A stretch of 64,000 bases of DNA, taken from assembly GCA_022747635.1 (NCBI GenBank), contig JAKTNV010000006.1, positions 71,835,590 through 71,899,589 of the forward strand, given 5' to 3'. Origin of the DNA: Hetaerina americana (taxonomy: Eukaryota > Arthropoda > Insecta > Odonata > Calopterygidae). The position numbers and the translations under genes are program-made. The notes under the pieces were generated by a model. The model was not told the DNA's origin. It was given only the letters and a program-made list of their open reading frames with translations, and did not search any database. Shown here piece after piece: positions 52,151 to 64,000 of this stretch (position 1 is its first letter; each line of letters starts with the position of its first letter).

Positions 52151-53159
52151 ATATATGACGAACTTACTATCTCTATGTTGTGAACATATGCATGTATACT
52201 TGCTTAATATATTTAACTCAGTTGCCCTGGTTCTGATTCAGATGATGCAGTGATTTCATTGCATCTGAAAATCTCCCCAGCTATGATCATATTCTTTTCT
52301 CTAAAATGTTCATGAGGTTTATAACCCTGTTTCATATTGAAAATTAATCTTTTATTTGTTTCTCTACTGACCTTGGTCCTCAATTTTCTTACATTTCTGA
52401 ATGTTAATTTTTCTCTTACTTCCCCAATACCTTAACTCCAATGCCCATTTTCATTCAAAATGCTGTTCACAAACATACCTAATTTGTTCCACCTGTTCTA
52501 AATAATGATAATAATAGTAACAACTTATAAATATCATTGAGATATACCCATCCAATTCCAATCCAATTTAATCATAATTTGGCCTGGACGGGAGGACGCA
52601 GTGCTGTTTATTTTACAACTAGAGAACTAATGCACCTGCTCAATGATGTTTGTCATATATCACATCCAGTCCATACCAGATAAGCTGGCTGAAACTCCAC
52701 AGTGAGCTGTATTGGTGATTCTAATCAATCTTGGTGAATAAGAAAGGTAATGCTTACTTTGAGGCAAGATGTTTAAAAAAATTGATTCAGATGGGAGAGG
52801 GTAAAAGAGGAAGTAATAATGATATTAATGGAAAACCAAAATGTCTCTGCATAGGTTTGAATGCTTTTGGGAATATTGAAATTCCAATTTAATTAGGCAA
52901 GAATGGGCCCAGTTAATTACTTTTTAATGTTAAAGTGTGGGGACTTGTGGATTTGCGATGTATCATCATTATATTTTTGAAATTAAAATGTAAAATTAGT
53001 ATTGTCATGGGATATTGATTAAAATGCAGAGAAACAGTTGATATTCTTGGTCTTGTAAATTGTAAATAATTAAGTCAAATGATGAGTAAAAAAAATTAAA
53101 GTGATGATTTCGAAACAAAGAGGGCATGAAAAATTGGCTGTGAGTTGTAAGGTGCCAAT
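52151..53159. other. intergenic sequence without recognised content
   Basis: AT-rich; nothing supportable on either strand. Confidence 0.5.
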
Positions 53160-53240
53160 CCTATTGCCAGTATTGGTTATTGTGGAAATCTATACCGACA
53201 TTTCGGTCAACAAGGTGACTATCAACAGGAGTGAGTTTCA
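53160..53240 (-). mobile_element. possible Penelope-like 3' end remnant with hammerhead-like motif
   Basis: The minus strand at 53228-53201 reads CTGTTGATAGTCACCTTGTT then GACCGAAA, followed by TGTCGG. GTCA and TGAC can pair as a short helix II between CTGTTGA and GAAA. The core differs from CTGANGA at one base. No coding remains are seen nearby. Confidence 0.35.
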
Positions 53241-53834
53241 CCGTGGCAAAGAGAACTGTTACAAAGTAACTGCTCATGGTCAAGTGACAGTTATGATGAT
53301 TTTATTGCTTTACAACCATGGTACTCTTCTTGGTTAAACTTATCCTGGACTTTACCAGCCAATATGACTTAGACAGAATTAGCATGCATGGGGAATGGTC
53401 ACATTGATAGGACTTCATGAGCCTCTGCAAGGGATGCACAGGAAAAATCACGTCTAAATGTATTTTTATTCAACTTTTTCATGAAAATATTTTTTTAGGA
53501 AATCCAATTTCTGTAAGTTAAAGTATGGTTAATTATTTTAGATATAACCTACAAAAATAGAACATACTCATTAGTTTTGACTATAATAAAAATGACATAT
53601 ATTCAAAGACAGTACCTACAGTTGTGCCGGAAAATTACTATATGAAAATAAAATATACATGGGCTAATAAAAACATATACGAAAACGAGACAGTGTATTT
53701 ACCTAAAATTGGAAACAACATAATATATAGCATCAATACAGGTGAATGCTTCCAAGTTAATGAACGTTAATGTTGAAAACGTCTTGTGAATAATTCAAGA
53801 TATCTATAAGGATTTTCTTATTTTGTGTTCAGTA

Positions 53835-54110
53835 GATGAAGATATTATGGTTTGATTAATGACCATTAGATCGGGGTTCAAATCTGGGTTACTCTAGGCA
53901 ATTATCCAAATTGTAGTTTTTAGTGTATCTACAAGATTTTCTTGGAAATCACAGATGTCACGGAGAATAAACTGGTTACCCCTCTCTCAATGTGTACATT
54001 TTATCTGCCAATATTATAAGGTGAAATCTAGCCTCACCTATTTAACCGACCTTGTTGCTGCAGTGTTTGATGTACGAAGAGGATTTCTGACTATAATTGC
54101 CTATGTTTTC
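53835..54110 (+). mobile_element. SINE family A, degenerate (copy A6)
   Basis: Contains CGGGGTTCAAATCTGGGTTA (B-box region), then AAACTGGTTACCCCTCTCTC, GTGAAATCTAGCCTCACCTA and TTAACCGACCTTGTTG, in the block order of family A. The A-box half is no longer clear. Confidence 0.6.
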
Positions 54111-56369
54111 CGCGCTGGCCATGAAGTGAGTGGCCAATGCTTGTCCATTCATGTCATTCACTTGCGATCACCCAGTTCAAAATATGAAAAGTTATTAAGC
54201 TGATTTTTTCTGTACCATTTGGGAATATTCTGACCAAAGTTAATGGCCTTAAAAGTTAATCATTTGCTGAACTTGGTGTAAAACATTACAATATTAATTA
54301 AGCTTAAGGCATTTTAAATAAATACTAGAAATATTAATGCTTCTAACATGTAATAGTTAGGATGAAACAAGGTTAGGGTGCATTATCCTTAACTAATATA
54401 TGCATCTGTTATTTGTTTTACTCTTATACCAGACATGCATGGATTGAGTTGAAATTTGCTGCAGGTATAAGTGGACACCTTTTTGCAAAGTACTGGTGAA
54501 GGTGCATGGTTTTTGGGTTTCATCATATTCATTGTTTTGACTGACAACATCTTTATCACCATTCCAGCTTGCATCTTCAGATTGAAGTTCCACTCTATTG
54601 ATTTTGGCTGTCCATAAACAGGCAGCTTGATAGTAATGCTTGTATAAAGTCCATGTTTGATTGAATGTCATCAAGCTGCCTCTACGTATGTATGTATGTA
54701 GATGCCCATCCTGTGTGATTGTCTATATGTGCATGCATATGCATATATACTACCGTATGCACGCAAACACCTTTTAAAGATAAATATCCAAAAACCTACA
54801 TGCAGCAGGAAAGCTTTCGCAATGAGCTAAGTACTTCTCACTTGATGGTCCAAAGAAGCCATCTCCAAATGTTGAGCATCTGGATGTTTCAGGGGAACTG
54901 TTTCACAAGTTCAGCAATAAAAAGTTCATTCTCTCATGTTGAAGGAAGACTTCAGTTTAAGCCTAATAACTTTAAGATATTTAGTGCCATGGGAGCAGAG
55001 TTGTGGCTTCATCTTTTTCTCACCCTTTTTTCCTATCCAATTCCTAACAACGTTTGTCCCAAATACTCATACCTCTCTTAACCCTTGTCTTTCTTTATAT
55101 TGCATCTGAATCCCAATGTCCATCTACTAACTTGTGCTGTAAAAAATAAGCCAAAGTGCTACCAACATCAAACTGATCCTTCAGGTGTCCATCATCAATG
55201 CATTATCCAATAACTGCCTGAGCCCCACAAATGTCTTCCTTTCTGAGCCTTACTTCTTTCATTTCACTCCTTTGTCTCTCCATACTTCAAGAATGTTGGC
55301 AATCCTATTTAATCCTTTCTTGTTATAGATATCAACACAAACCAGTGGCTTTCTTTTGGATTTAATATGATTATCTCAAATATTTTTGGTCTCTCCAGGG
55401 TGATCTGTTAATACACATTCTAATATTTAATGTCTTCCAGAAATATTGGCTGTGTTATATTGTTTGGTGATATAAGCTCTTATACGATGAAAGAAAATCC
55501 TACTTAGTGTGATTTTTAGTAACATGCTGTCAACTTTTGAATTGATTGTCATCAATTAAAAACAAACCAGGTATGGGCAGAACTCAGTAGACAGATTTAT
55601 CATTTGATATCTAGTATTGGCACTTCATACTTTTAATGGGACCCTATTAGCTCTGGTTTTTCAGGCCACCTTGCACTGAATATAAGTATAGAACTTTCAG
55701 TACCTCCAATGGAGACAAGGTGAGGTTGCATATGTCATTGTCGATTTACAGCTACTCTTAAAAACTACCAACTGTCTCACAAATAATGGGATGCCATGTT
55801 TCAGATAACAGTGTCAATCTGAAATTCTATGAATTTCAGATTTTGTTACTGAATAGTTTGTTCAAATGCAGATTCTGCCTTTAAAAGAATTGAGGGCAAA
55901 AGATTTTAAAGGCACTGCTAAACTTTACTTCTAGAAGCTAATTGTGGTTTTTTGGCTGAAGTTCATCATTCCACATTATCAAGGTAGATATTTGTTCATA
56001 GAAGCTCGCATGCTACATAAATGAAAGCAAATAAAGGCATTAAGATTTACAGAATTGAAAGGAGGGCCTCCATTTATGTTAACATTGTCTGGGCACGGTG
56101 ATATGTCCCTATTGAAGAGACCAAGCTCCAATATTACTTTTAATGAAGTCAGATCCACATGAAATAGCCAACTGCCCTACTTGGCAGTTCTGTAATAGTC
56201 TTTTGTGGTCATTTGGTGTTTAAGAACTTCCCTTTAATCATTTTGTTCCCCCAATAGTCTTGAGGTATTCAGAACCATTCATTTTTTAAAAGCTCTTCAT
56301 CCATGGCAACAAATAGCATTCCTATCGAAGTTGAAGTAATTGCTCTCTCATTGAGGAATGTAAGTTGTG
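54111..56369. other. intergenic sequence, probably old transposon debris
   Basis: Only short open frames. The part at 55560-56370 may belong to the LINE fragment that becomes recognisable at 56370, but no motif supports it. Confidence 0.4.
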
Positions 56370-56640
56370 TGTCTTTTTGTTTTGGGTGTTTTCCTGTGGC
56401 CTTAGAGAAGGCTTATGTTATCCCAATTCCAAGTAATTGCCCTCTTTCTGAATGTAAATTATAATGTCTTGAAAACTTGACCACTAGGTATGACACAAAG
56501 GCACCTATCTGTGTTGTCAAGTTTTTTAAAGATTTTTGAATTACTAGCTCACACATCCATTGCCAGTTACCCTCTGCCCTTCAACGTGCTTAATGACTGC
56601 CAGCATGGCTTCAGAACAGGCAGGCCAATGAGTATCCATC
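56370..56640 (+). mobile_element. jockey-like non-LTR reverse transcriptase fragment
   Basis: The plus strand reads KAYVIPIPS, then LSSFLKIFELLAHTSIASY and NDCQHGFRTGRPMSIHLAF, the early RT motifs in the order of jockey-type LINE proteins. It differs from family L and ends where an antisense L copy begins. Frames are broken upstream. Confidence 0.65.
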
Positions 56641-58310
56641 TTGCATTTCTGCATCAATCTTTCCTGCCTCCTTTGGATTTCCTCTCTCCTTCCCCACCAT
56701 GGCAAGTATGTCAGCATTTAATTTCCTTTTTGTCCATGCCACCTTTTCATCCTTCTCCACATCTACATTTGAAAAACCTACTCATATCATCCTGTTTCAA
56801 TGATTGTTTCCACACTATACAAAATTACACTCCATTTCAAAGTTTCTAAGTGTAATTTCATAATATCCTTACCCAGCATCTCTGTTGTCAATTCCCTCCT
56901 GGTGAAAGCTTCTTTGTCTAAAACAATTCCTCTTATGTCCCTGAAACTTTGATCATCTTGGCTCAAGAAACTTCATAGATAGTTAAACTGTTCTGCCTAT
57001 TTTAGTTTATACCATCCAATTTTACTTTTTAAGTTAGCCATCCTGGAAAACTTCATAACCTATGTTTTGCTTACATTGATTGTCATCCCTTATGTATTGC
57101 ATTGGTTTTCTAATCCACTCAGAAATTCTTAGATGACTAGCTAACTAAATCTTGATCGTCCACAAACCTAGCTGATTTTATGAATTCCCATCTTACTTTC
57201 ATTCCTATCTCGGGTTCCTCCTGTGCTTTATTCACCATATCCTTAAAAGGAAAGCATGGTTGGTAATGGACTCCCTCTTCCTAATACTGCCCATTCTGAC
57301 TCCCCTGCCTATGCTCCCCTGTGCAGTCCGGGATATGAACATGTGCATAAGTCTCCTATCTCTCAAATTAACTCTACTGAAGTTCACAAAGCAAACATCC
57401 TGATTGTATCCTATGTTCCTCTCTATTAGTAAGTAATCTCAGTGCTACTATGGCAACATGCTACTCCTCTTTCTAGATCAAAACTGATCATTCCCTGCAA
57501 TAATTTGTCTTCCTATCCATCCTCTTATTGTTGATCCTGCATTTATTTGCATGTGAAATCTAAATTGTTCTTTATTCTTCCCAGATGGAGTTTCTTTCCA
57601 TTTTTTGGGATGGAAACTGACATTAATCTAATGAAATTTTTCAGCCAATATCCTTCCCCATAAGGGCTTCAAATTAGTTCTTAAATAATCTTCCACATTT
57701 TCTTTACCTTTTAAGAAGTGGATCAGGAATGTTGTCTCTCCAAAATGCCTGATTTGAATTCCTTTGATGCTTTTATCTCGCCAACAAGTCTGCGAGGACC
57801 TAAGGTGCCCTGATCTATATCATTTTCTCTTTCCCTGTTGAAGCTTCCTGGCCTAATGTCTTCACCATATAGTTAGTTCCCGTATACATGCCATCTGTCT
57901 CTCTTGAATCTTCTATGGTTAAGTAAGTACTTTCCTGGCTTATCTTTGCTTTTCTGCATGGATTTACCCTTCTTACAGCACACAGATTCCACTCTTCTTT
58001 TGTAAAAGTTCCATATCCTTGTGTTGCATCTTCCACCGTGCTTCTTCTTTCACTCTGGTTTATTCCTGCCTCAGTTCATTATTTAACTCTTTTATGTATA
58101 CTCCCTTCTACCTAACTTTTTGTTTGAATTTTTCGATTTTCCTTCTATTGATTATCTTTCTAATCCTCTTCTGTAATTCAGAATTCTGCTATCTTGTCCT
58201 ATTTCTGTTAAATGTTCCTATAGTTTTGTTTGCAGTTACATTTACCAAGTTACACTTATCGTGCCACATGGCAAGTTGAACTCTCTCCTTAGCCAATTAG
58301 GGAACCTTAA
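56640..58310 (-). mobile_element. LINE family L, degenerate, antisense (copy L8)
   Basis: The minus strand matches L5 and L3 in order: linker and RT-start sequence near 58040-57815, RT palm traces near 57420-57180 (with AGTCATCTAAG on minus), and the C-terminal block near 56950-56640. Divergence is higher than in other copies, so this is an older insertion. Confidence 0.6.
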
Positions 58311-61300
58311 GATAGTCCTTTTTGTGCTACACAATATTAAAATATTTCTGTTTTAAAATAAAATGCTGCTCTGAGCACATGCATTATATGAGCTATGGAC
58401 ATGCATTCCAAAGTTTTGCACTCATTTTGTACCACCTTGTGACAAGATGATGTGTGTTCTACCCTTGTATGTACTGCATACCAAAAATTCATCATGTTCT
58501 GTTCATTCTCATATGCATTATATGTGATTTATTTTGACCTGTTTTTTAAGATAGTGAAAATATCCGCTGATTTCCTGTTCAGCGAAAAGCAATGCACCAT
58601 ACCATTGCAATAATGATTTTAATCAAGAAATCTTTGTTATTAAATGGCTCATTACAACAGTTGTCAGAAATGCAATTTGCATTACTTGTCAGAACTACCA
58701 TGACACACTAATATGCTAAATAAAATGCTTGGGGTGTGATTTACCTTAAATTTTAATTATCTTGCCTTTCATCTACAGAGGGACATTGTGCCTTGATAGA
58801 AATACATCAGCTATTGAAAAAAGGGTTCAAATCCCTCGTCATGGTTTAGGACACACCCAATCTTGAAATCCAAGTGGTGTGATTTTCTATTAAATGGAAA
58901 TTTTCGGGAACCAATTTTCAAGTTGATTATAGTGGATACATTCTCTTTCGAAGACATGCTCTGTGTAACTAGTGTCTTTCAAAAAGTTCAGTCAAAGGGC
59001 GTCTGAGAATGTTCAGGAATTTCAGTAGTTAATCCATACTTATTTCATTATTTCCAGTTTGGGTTGAATGAATTTGAAGTAAAGTTATGGAAAAATTGTT
59101 TTTTTTTTAGAATTTCTTTTAAATGTGTATGCATGCATACACAATATAATATTAAGAACACTTGATATAGTAAATATTTCAAAATTTTAAAAGATATAGT
59201 AAATATTTTTGATTTCAGACAAATAATTAGTAGTAAAGAAGGTATATTTTAAGCCAGCACCTTCAATTTGAAGTAAAACTTATTCCATTATATTTGTTCT
59301 TTTTTGATGCCATTGTAAATATTTGGTGCAGTTTCTGAGTTTTGAAGGCTGGAAATAATTTTTTGAATCCAAAGGTTTTTTCGAATGGAGTATAGATATG
59401 ATACTTGGTCTTCAAGAATATGAACCATTTGGTTCTGTGCAATGTGGTTACAGAGAAAAAGAGAGGAAAACTAATGGTGAAGGTTTGAGCATGAGCAAAA
59501 TGAGGAAGTTGTTTGGGGAAATCCAAAAATATGGAAAAAACATGTGTGGATATATTGAAATTTGGTGGGATATTGATACTTAATATGGAAGGCAGAATGT
59601 TAGATAGTGGAGCTTGGATAGATTTATCCTAAATGGACAATACTTGCTCTAACTATTGTTTGCTCTTGTATGTTTTATACTATAATCTGACTCAATTCAC
59701 TCAATATTGTAATATATAATCGTATATTTGCCAAATGGACTAAGCAGCTAACCATAAAGTCATCTTATTAGACATCATCATGTTATATTGTAATAATAGC
59801 TTACAATATTTACTAATTAAATTATTCTCATCGATCACATTCCATTGAATAATTAAATAGTGTCAAAAGGCTAGTTATGGGATGCATTCAACATAAGGCA
59901 TATTGTTATTTAAGCTCTTAAGCTCCATACCCAATTTAATATAATGCTTAAAGCTACTACAATGTAAATTAATTGGAAATATGCATTTGTATTGACTAGA
60001 GCATATTTTTTCAGAGGTGAAGTGAATTTTGTGCACCCTTCCTTAAATTGATGCATATGAAACTTTCCCAGACTGGATAATGTAAGTAAAATCTTTCTTT
60101 CATGTACATATTACTGTATAATAGTAATTCCACTCAGATGTCAAGTTATCATGTGCAAAATAGGATTTATGGCTCATTGATATTTAATATTTCTACTACA
60201 ATCAAAGGAAATTGCACACCAGTCTTAGTGGACCACTTTGATTTATGTTGCTTTATATGATGATTTTTGGTAGTGAAATGATTGACTGCTGTCTATTTCA
60301 GGAATGCATTCTGGTTGTTGCAATTCCAAGATTAGAATTTTTGGATTGTTGATTTTCTTTGCCCCAAACCTTTATAACAAACATTTTTTTGTTTTTCTTG
60401 ACATCTGCAGTGGCATGTGCTGCTCTTTGATGAATAAAGACTGTTATTGGGCCTAGCTAGTCTGGTGTAGTTTTGATTTTAGTTTTTATAGTGAGGAAGC
60501 TTATACCTAAATTATTACATATTGCTTTATAAACTAACAAATAGTTGGGGTGGTTGAAGGCTCTGGATTTTGAGGCTTGTTTAGAAGGTACATATTGCTA
60601 TTGTATCCTGTGGACAAAAAGAAGTCAGCATTCATGAGTGCTGGGTCATGTAATCACCCAACCACTTTATCTAAATTCCCATGTTTGCAAAATCGTAGAT
60701 ATTCTCATAATTATTATTTTGGACCCTGTCTTCTAGGTTTAAATGAGCATAGGGTATAAAAATTGTTCCATGCAATATTATATTTTTCTATCAATACCAT
60801 CACTCCTATGTAAACTTCAATACCTATTTCTTTTAATATATGGAACTGTTTCAATCTCTCTTTCTGATTGAATTACATTGTCCTGGCATAAAATTTATGT
60901 AATGCACATATTGCAAATAATCTGCCCCTAATTTGTCATGCTTTTTTCTTTTCCATTTATTGTTCCTCATCAAATTTTTCCATTTTTATTTCCTTTCATG
61001 GAACTCATTTCTATATCCACCTTGGAATTCTTATGTTAAAATACTCTCATCTGGACAGGCTTACCTCCTGCTAGCCATGTCATATTACTGATTTCCAGAT
61101 GAATGTTTACTTTGATCTTCCTTCGTATGCATAATGATATTTTTTTGGCATTCCTCTCTGGGGTCAAAACTTATGTGTTCATCAATTAAAAGAAAAATGT
61201 TAATGAGTTGTTGAATATCCTGGGGTATTAGTCTCTAAATATGAATGTAGAGTTTTAATATGTCATGGTGTAAATTCCCCCTAGCCCACTCTTATTGGCT

Positions 61301-62699
61301 CTGGTCAAATAATTCAGGTATTGAGGGTAACTTTTTGATTCAGAAAAGATTATTGATGATGGTTGGGTTTACTACATTTTTGTCATCTTCCTTCCCTTGG
61401 TATGACCACATGTTTATTATTCACTACAGTGTGCATGTTTGCCAGCATTGAGAGGCATTAGGAATTGGAAGCGAACCATTTACAGGTCCTCAGTCTACCT
61501 AAAACTTCTCATTCTGTATGCAAACCCTTGTTCACTTTTTCCGTTATACGTTTATTAATTGAATGAATGCATCTCAAGAATAGTCGGATTTTCAAGTGAA
61601 ACAGTACACACGAACCTAGACTATTGGTCTATGACGAAAACTATATATGTAACAAATAAAGAATGTCCATCCAATAATTTATTCGTACCTTTGCAATCAT
61701 TTGGGATAAATAATCCCCCGCTAGAAGTTTGGTCTCGAGGATTCTATGGAACCTAAATTTCTTCCTTCAATTTTCATTAATGGTATACGTGCTTGTAAGT
61801 TACGAGAAGCTGAATTATTTAATGCAGGTTGTTTGGAGCGTATAGATTTGCTATACATGTACTCTGATACATACTCTGCCGCAAAATATATCGTTTCGTG
61901 AGGGTAAGAGCGGTGTCTTGAGGCTTTTTGTGTCAATGCGTAGGCTAGCGACAAGTAGGGCACGTCGTAAAATACGTGTTTGATACACATTTAGATGGGT
62001 TATTGACATTCATGGGCTAACTATGACCACGTGTTTTCATCGTTTTTGCAATCATATGTCCAACGAACTGTGAGGAAAGACTTTCAATACCAATGTTTAC
62101 TGTCTCATAGTTCCTTCCCGTTTTCACCCCTCCCGACTGGGAGTTTGATGTACAATTGGCATTTTTTGCCTCTTTGTTTTTAAAAACTAAAAGCATATGA
62201 GTTTTAAAAAATCGTCCAACTCGTTTTAGAAAGATTTTAATGTCTTCGAAAACTATAAAGCACTATTTTTCCGGAGTTAACTAAGATTTGAGACGTCTCG
62301 TTTGTTATGATATTAAATACGTAGATATCCCCTACATGTTTCCTCATATGCGTATTTACTCTCTTACGTAAAGGGTTGGTTAGAGCAAACAAATTTGAAT
62401 GAAATCTTGGTGATATACCATATTCTTCGTTTACTTTTTTATGAATGCTGCCAGATTTCCGGGATTTGAAATAATTTTTTCGCAGACATTTGGAAATGAT
62501 TTTTATAAGGAACTCATAATCATCGGGAAATTTAGTGTTTCTCTCCTCGAGTTGGAAAGATTCCTAATTGAAGGTTTCGTAAGTAATGACCCGTTTGACC
62601 CCGTAATTGTATGGTGCAGCGCTATTTCCCGGAACAACATTTTGTGGAGAACTTCCTTGAAAATTGAACGCAGAAAATGAGGCTTAAATTGATATGTGC
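58311..62699. other. 4.4-kb gene-poor AT-rich region
   Basis: No supported gene on either strand. A weak tRNA B-box-like GGGTTCAAATCCC at 58823-58835 may be a SINE relic. Short open frames near 59400, 60580 and 61560 have no recognisable motif. Confidence 0.45.
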
Positions 62700-63450
62700 G
62701 CTCCCCCCTCGAAGCTGGCGGTTTCTTCCAGCCCTATTACCTCGAGATGTAAGCGCATGATTAGACCCGCTCTAGTCTTGAATTTTCTCGGCGGCCCATC
62801 GAACAATAACGGTCGCGATTGACAAGCGTTTTTATCCTTCCCATAAGACACGACCCAGCTGGAAATCTTGACCTAAAACGCTTCGGGGCTCTTGCAATCT
62901 CTCTCTCAATAAGCATCAGTGTCGATTAAGAACCGTTTCACCACCCTTCAATCAACGGGCACCGCTGCGGATCGGAGGACATAAAAGGGAAAGTTAAGAT
63001 CTTATAGCCACCCGCGGGACTTTTTTTCGCCCGCTTGGTGGTCATTTTTCTGCGGTGGGCTCCAGCACCGCATATGGAAAAGCTCCCACCTGAACGGCGT
63101 CGGGTGTCTGCCGTCATATCGGCTGTCTGACCATAGGCGGCTGTCATAGAGAATCTGCAATCCCTTCGTCATGGGATTTGCTCCGCCTCTTATTTGACGA
63201 CGACCAGCCCCCTTTCCACCTTCTCCTCGCCGCCCCTAAGACCCCACTTGCAAACCGCTGGTGGCGGACCAATTTCCCAGCCCTTCGCACCACTTTTCCA
63301 TTTCGTGCCAGTGGGCTTTTCTCATTTCATTCACTCGTAATGATGGAATTCCTCCTCATTTTCCACCTTTCGTGATGCCGGAGGAAGGAAACCCTTTGTC
63401 CTGACCGCACTAGCTCCTCGATTCTCGTGTTGCGGATAGATGGTGACACA
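62700..63450. promoter_or_regulatory. GC- and CpG-rich block, possible promoter or 5' exon region
   Basis: Composition changes sharply here: many CpG sites (TCTCGGCGGCCCATCG, ACGGTCGCGATTG, CACCCGCGGGAC, GAACGGCGTCGGGTG) within a strongly AT-rich window. Open frames on both strands are short, with no domain match and no clear gene. It could be the promoter or 5' UTR of a gene running out of the window, or a conserved regulatory element. Confidence 0.4.
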
Positions 63451-64000
63451 GTGAGTTCCGCATAAAAGTTGGAGGGGGTGTCACCAATTTTTCGTGGGAA
63501 GGCTTATGCGAAAAATTATGCGTGCCCTTAATAGAGATTTGAAGGTTTTTTTAATGGCAAAGAGTGGGATTTTTTTTACGGCGCCCACCGTGTTTAAGCT
63601 TAAGACGTGTACGTAATGTGATTAAGTGTAGGTGAATGGACTGAGTTCCTGTTTCTATTTACCTGCTCGACCACTGTCGTTCCTTCGTCACAGATCATGG
63701 CGGCTCCAGGGTACATCAAATGAATGGAGTTCATTTCTGAGTGCACGATGAAGAATTTCACATATTCATTGTTACATTTTATGTGATTAATAATTGGGAA
63801 ATATAAAAAGCAATAATGAAATATTTTATGAATGTCGAGGAAAATGAATGCCTTTTCAGAAAGGTAGACTTGGAAAGCGGTTAACAATCTTGTATTTTTA
63901 TCTCCTGAGGCTACTGTATATAAATCCATTTTACAGAGGAATAGTATTTTCGAATTTATTGAATTTCTGTAGGATGCAGTTGATAATTGTGCCCATTTCA
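63451..64000. other. window end without recognised content
   Basis: Composition falls back toward AT-rich. A 109-codon minus-strand frame at 63929-63600 shows no motif or splice context. Confidence 0.4.

Noticed and set aside
58790..58930. possible seventh SINE A copy
   Set aside because: Only a B-box-like GGGTTCAAATCCC and a TGTGATTTTC block agree; too little to call.
63178..63375. short open frames in the CpG-rich block as coding exons
   Set aside because: Both strands give similar short frames, as expected from GC-rich DNA; no domain or splice support.

Overview
The window looks like nuclear DNA of an arthropod, most likely an insect. Support comes from AT-rich sequence, split genes with GT-AG introns, long transposon-filled introns, tRNA-derived SINEs, mariner and Tigger-like DNA transposons, and an insect-style DHHC palmitoyltransferase. 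The species cannot be named from the sequence. There are no operons, CRISPR arrays or rRNA genes, and no intact tRNA genes.

Three protein-coding genes are supported. (1) At 1115-13968 (+) are the last four exons of a DRAM-family (DNA-damage-regulated autophagy modulator) membrane protein; its 5' end lies outside the window. Its last intron (11.2 kb) holds LINE, hAT, SINE and mariner insertions. An open frame of 158 codons continues directly after its TGA. (2) At 45807-29913 (-) is a five-exon gene of about 948 codons that I assembled from ORFs and splice sites whose phases all agree. It encodes an unrecognised protein with a new-looking N-terminus, about 28 tandem 15-residue repeats and a long coiled coil. 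(3) At 49953-50907 (+) is a complete two-exon DHHC-type palmitoyltransferase of 285 residues with an EHHC active-site motif. Genes 2 and 3 are divergent, about 4.1 kb apart.

The rest is mainly mobile DNA. One LINE family (called L here) has at least eight copies, none intact. Four tRNA-derived SINE families (A-D) are recognisable, and one B copy sits inside an L copy with a clear 14-bp target duplication. There is a mariner (7436-8676) and a Tigger/pogo-like element (18230-19721), each with terminal inverted repeats and TA flanks. There is also a hAT remnant, a Penelope-like retroelement 3' end with a GIY-YIG domain, a second LINE lineage (31330-31950), and a foldback element with arms of about 110 bp. 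Long (TA)n tracts lie next to SINE A copies and the Penelope end. An almost perfect palindrome (69-bp arms) lies between two of them.

Layout: 1-14.4 kb DRAM gene and its TE-rich intron; 14.4-29.6 kb gene-poor with a Tigger element and a 40-bp-arm hairpin; 29.6-45.8 kb coiled-coil gene; 46-49.5 kb nested LINE and SINE; 49.95-50.9 kb palmitoyltransferase; 51-62.7 kb gene-poor with SINEs and degenerate LINEs; 62.7-63.45 kb a GC- and CpG-rich block that may be a promoter or 5' exon region of another gene.
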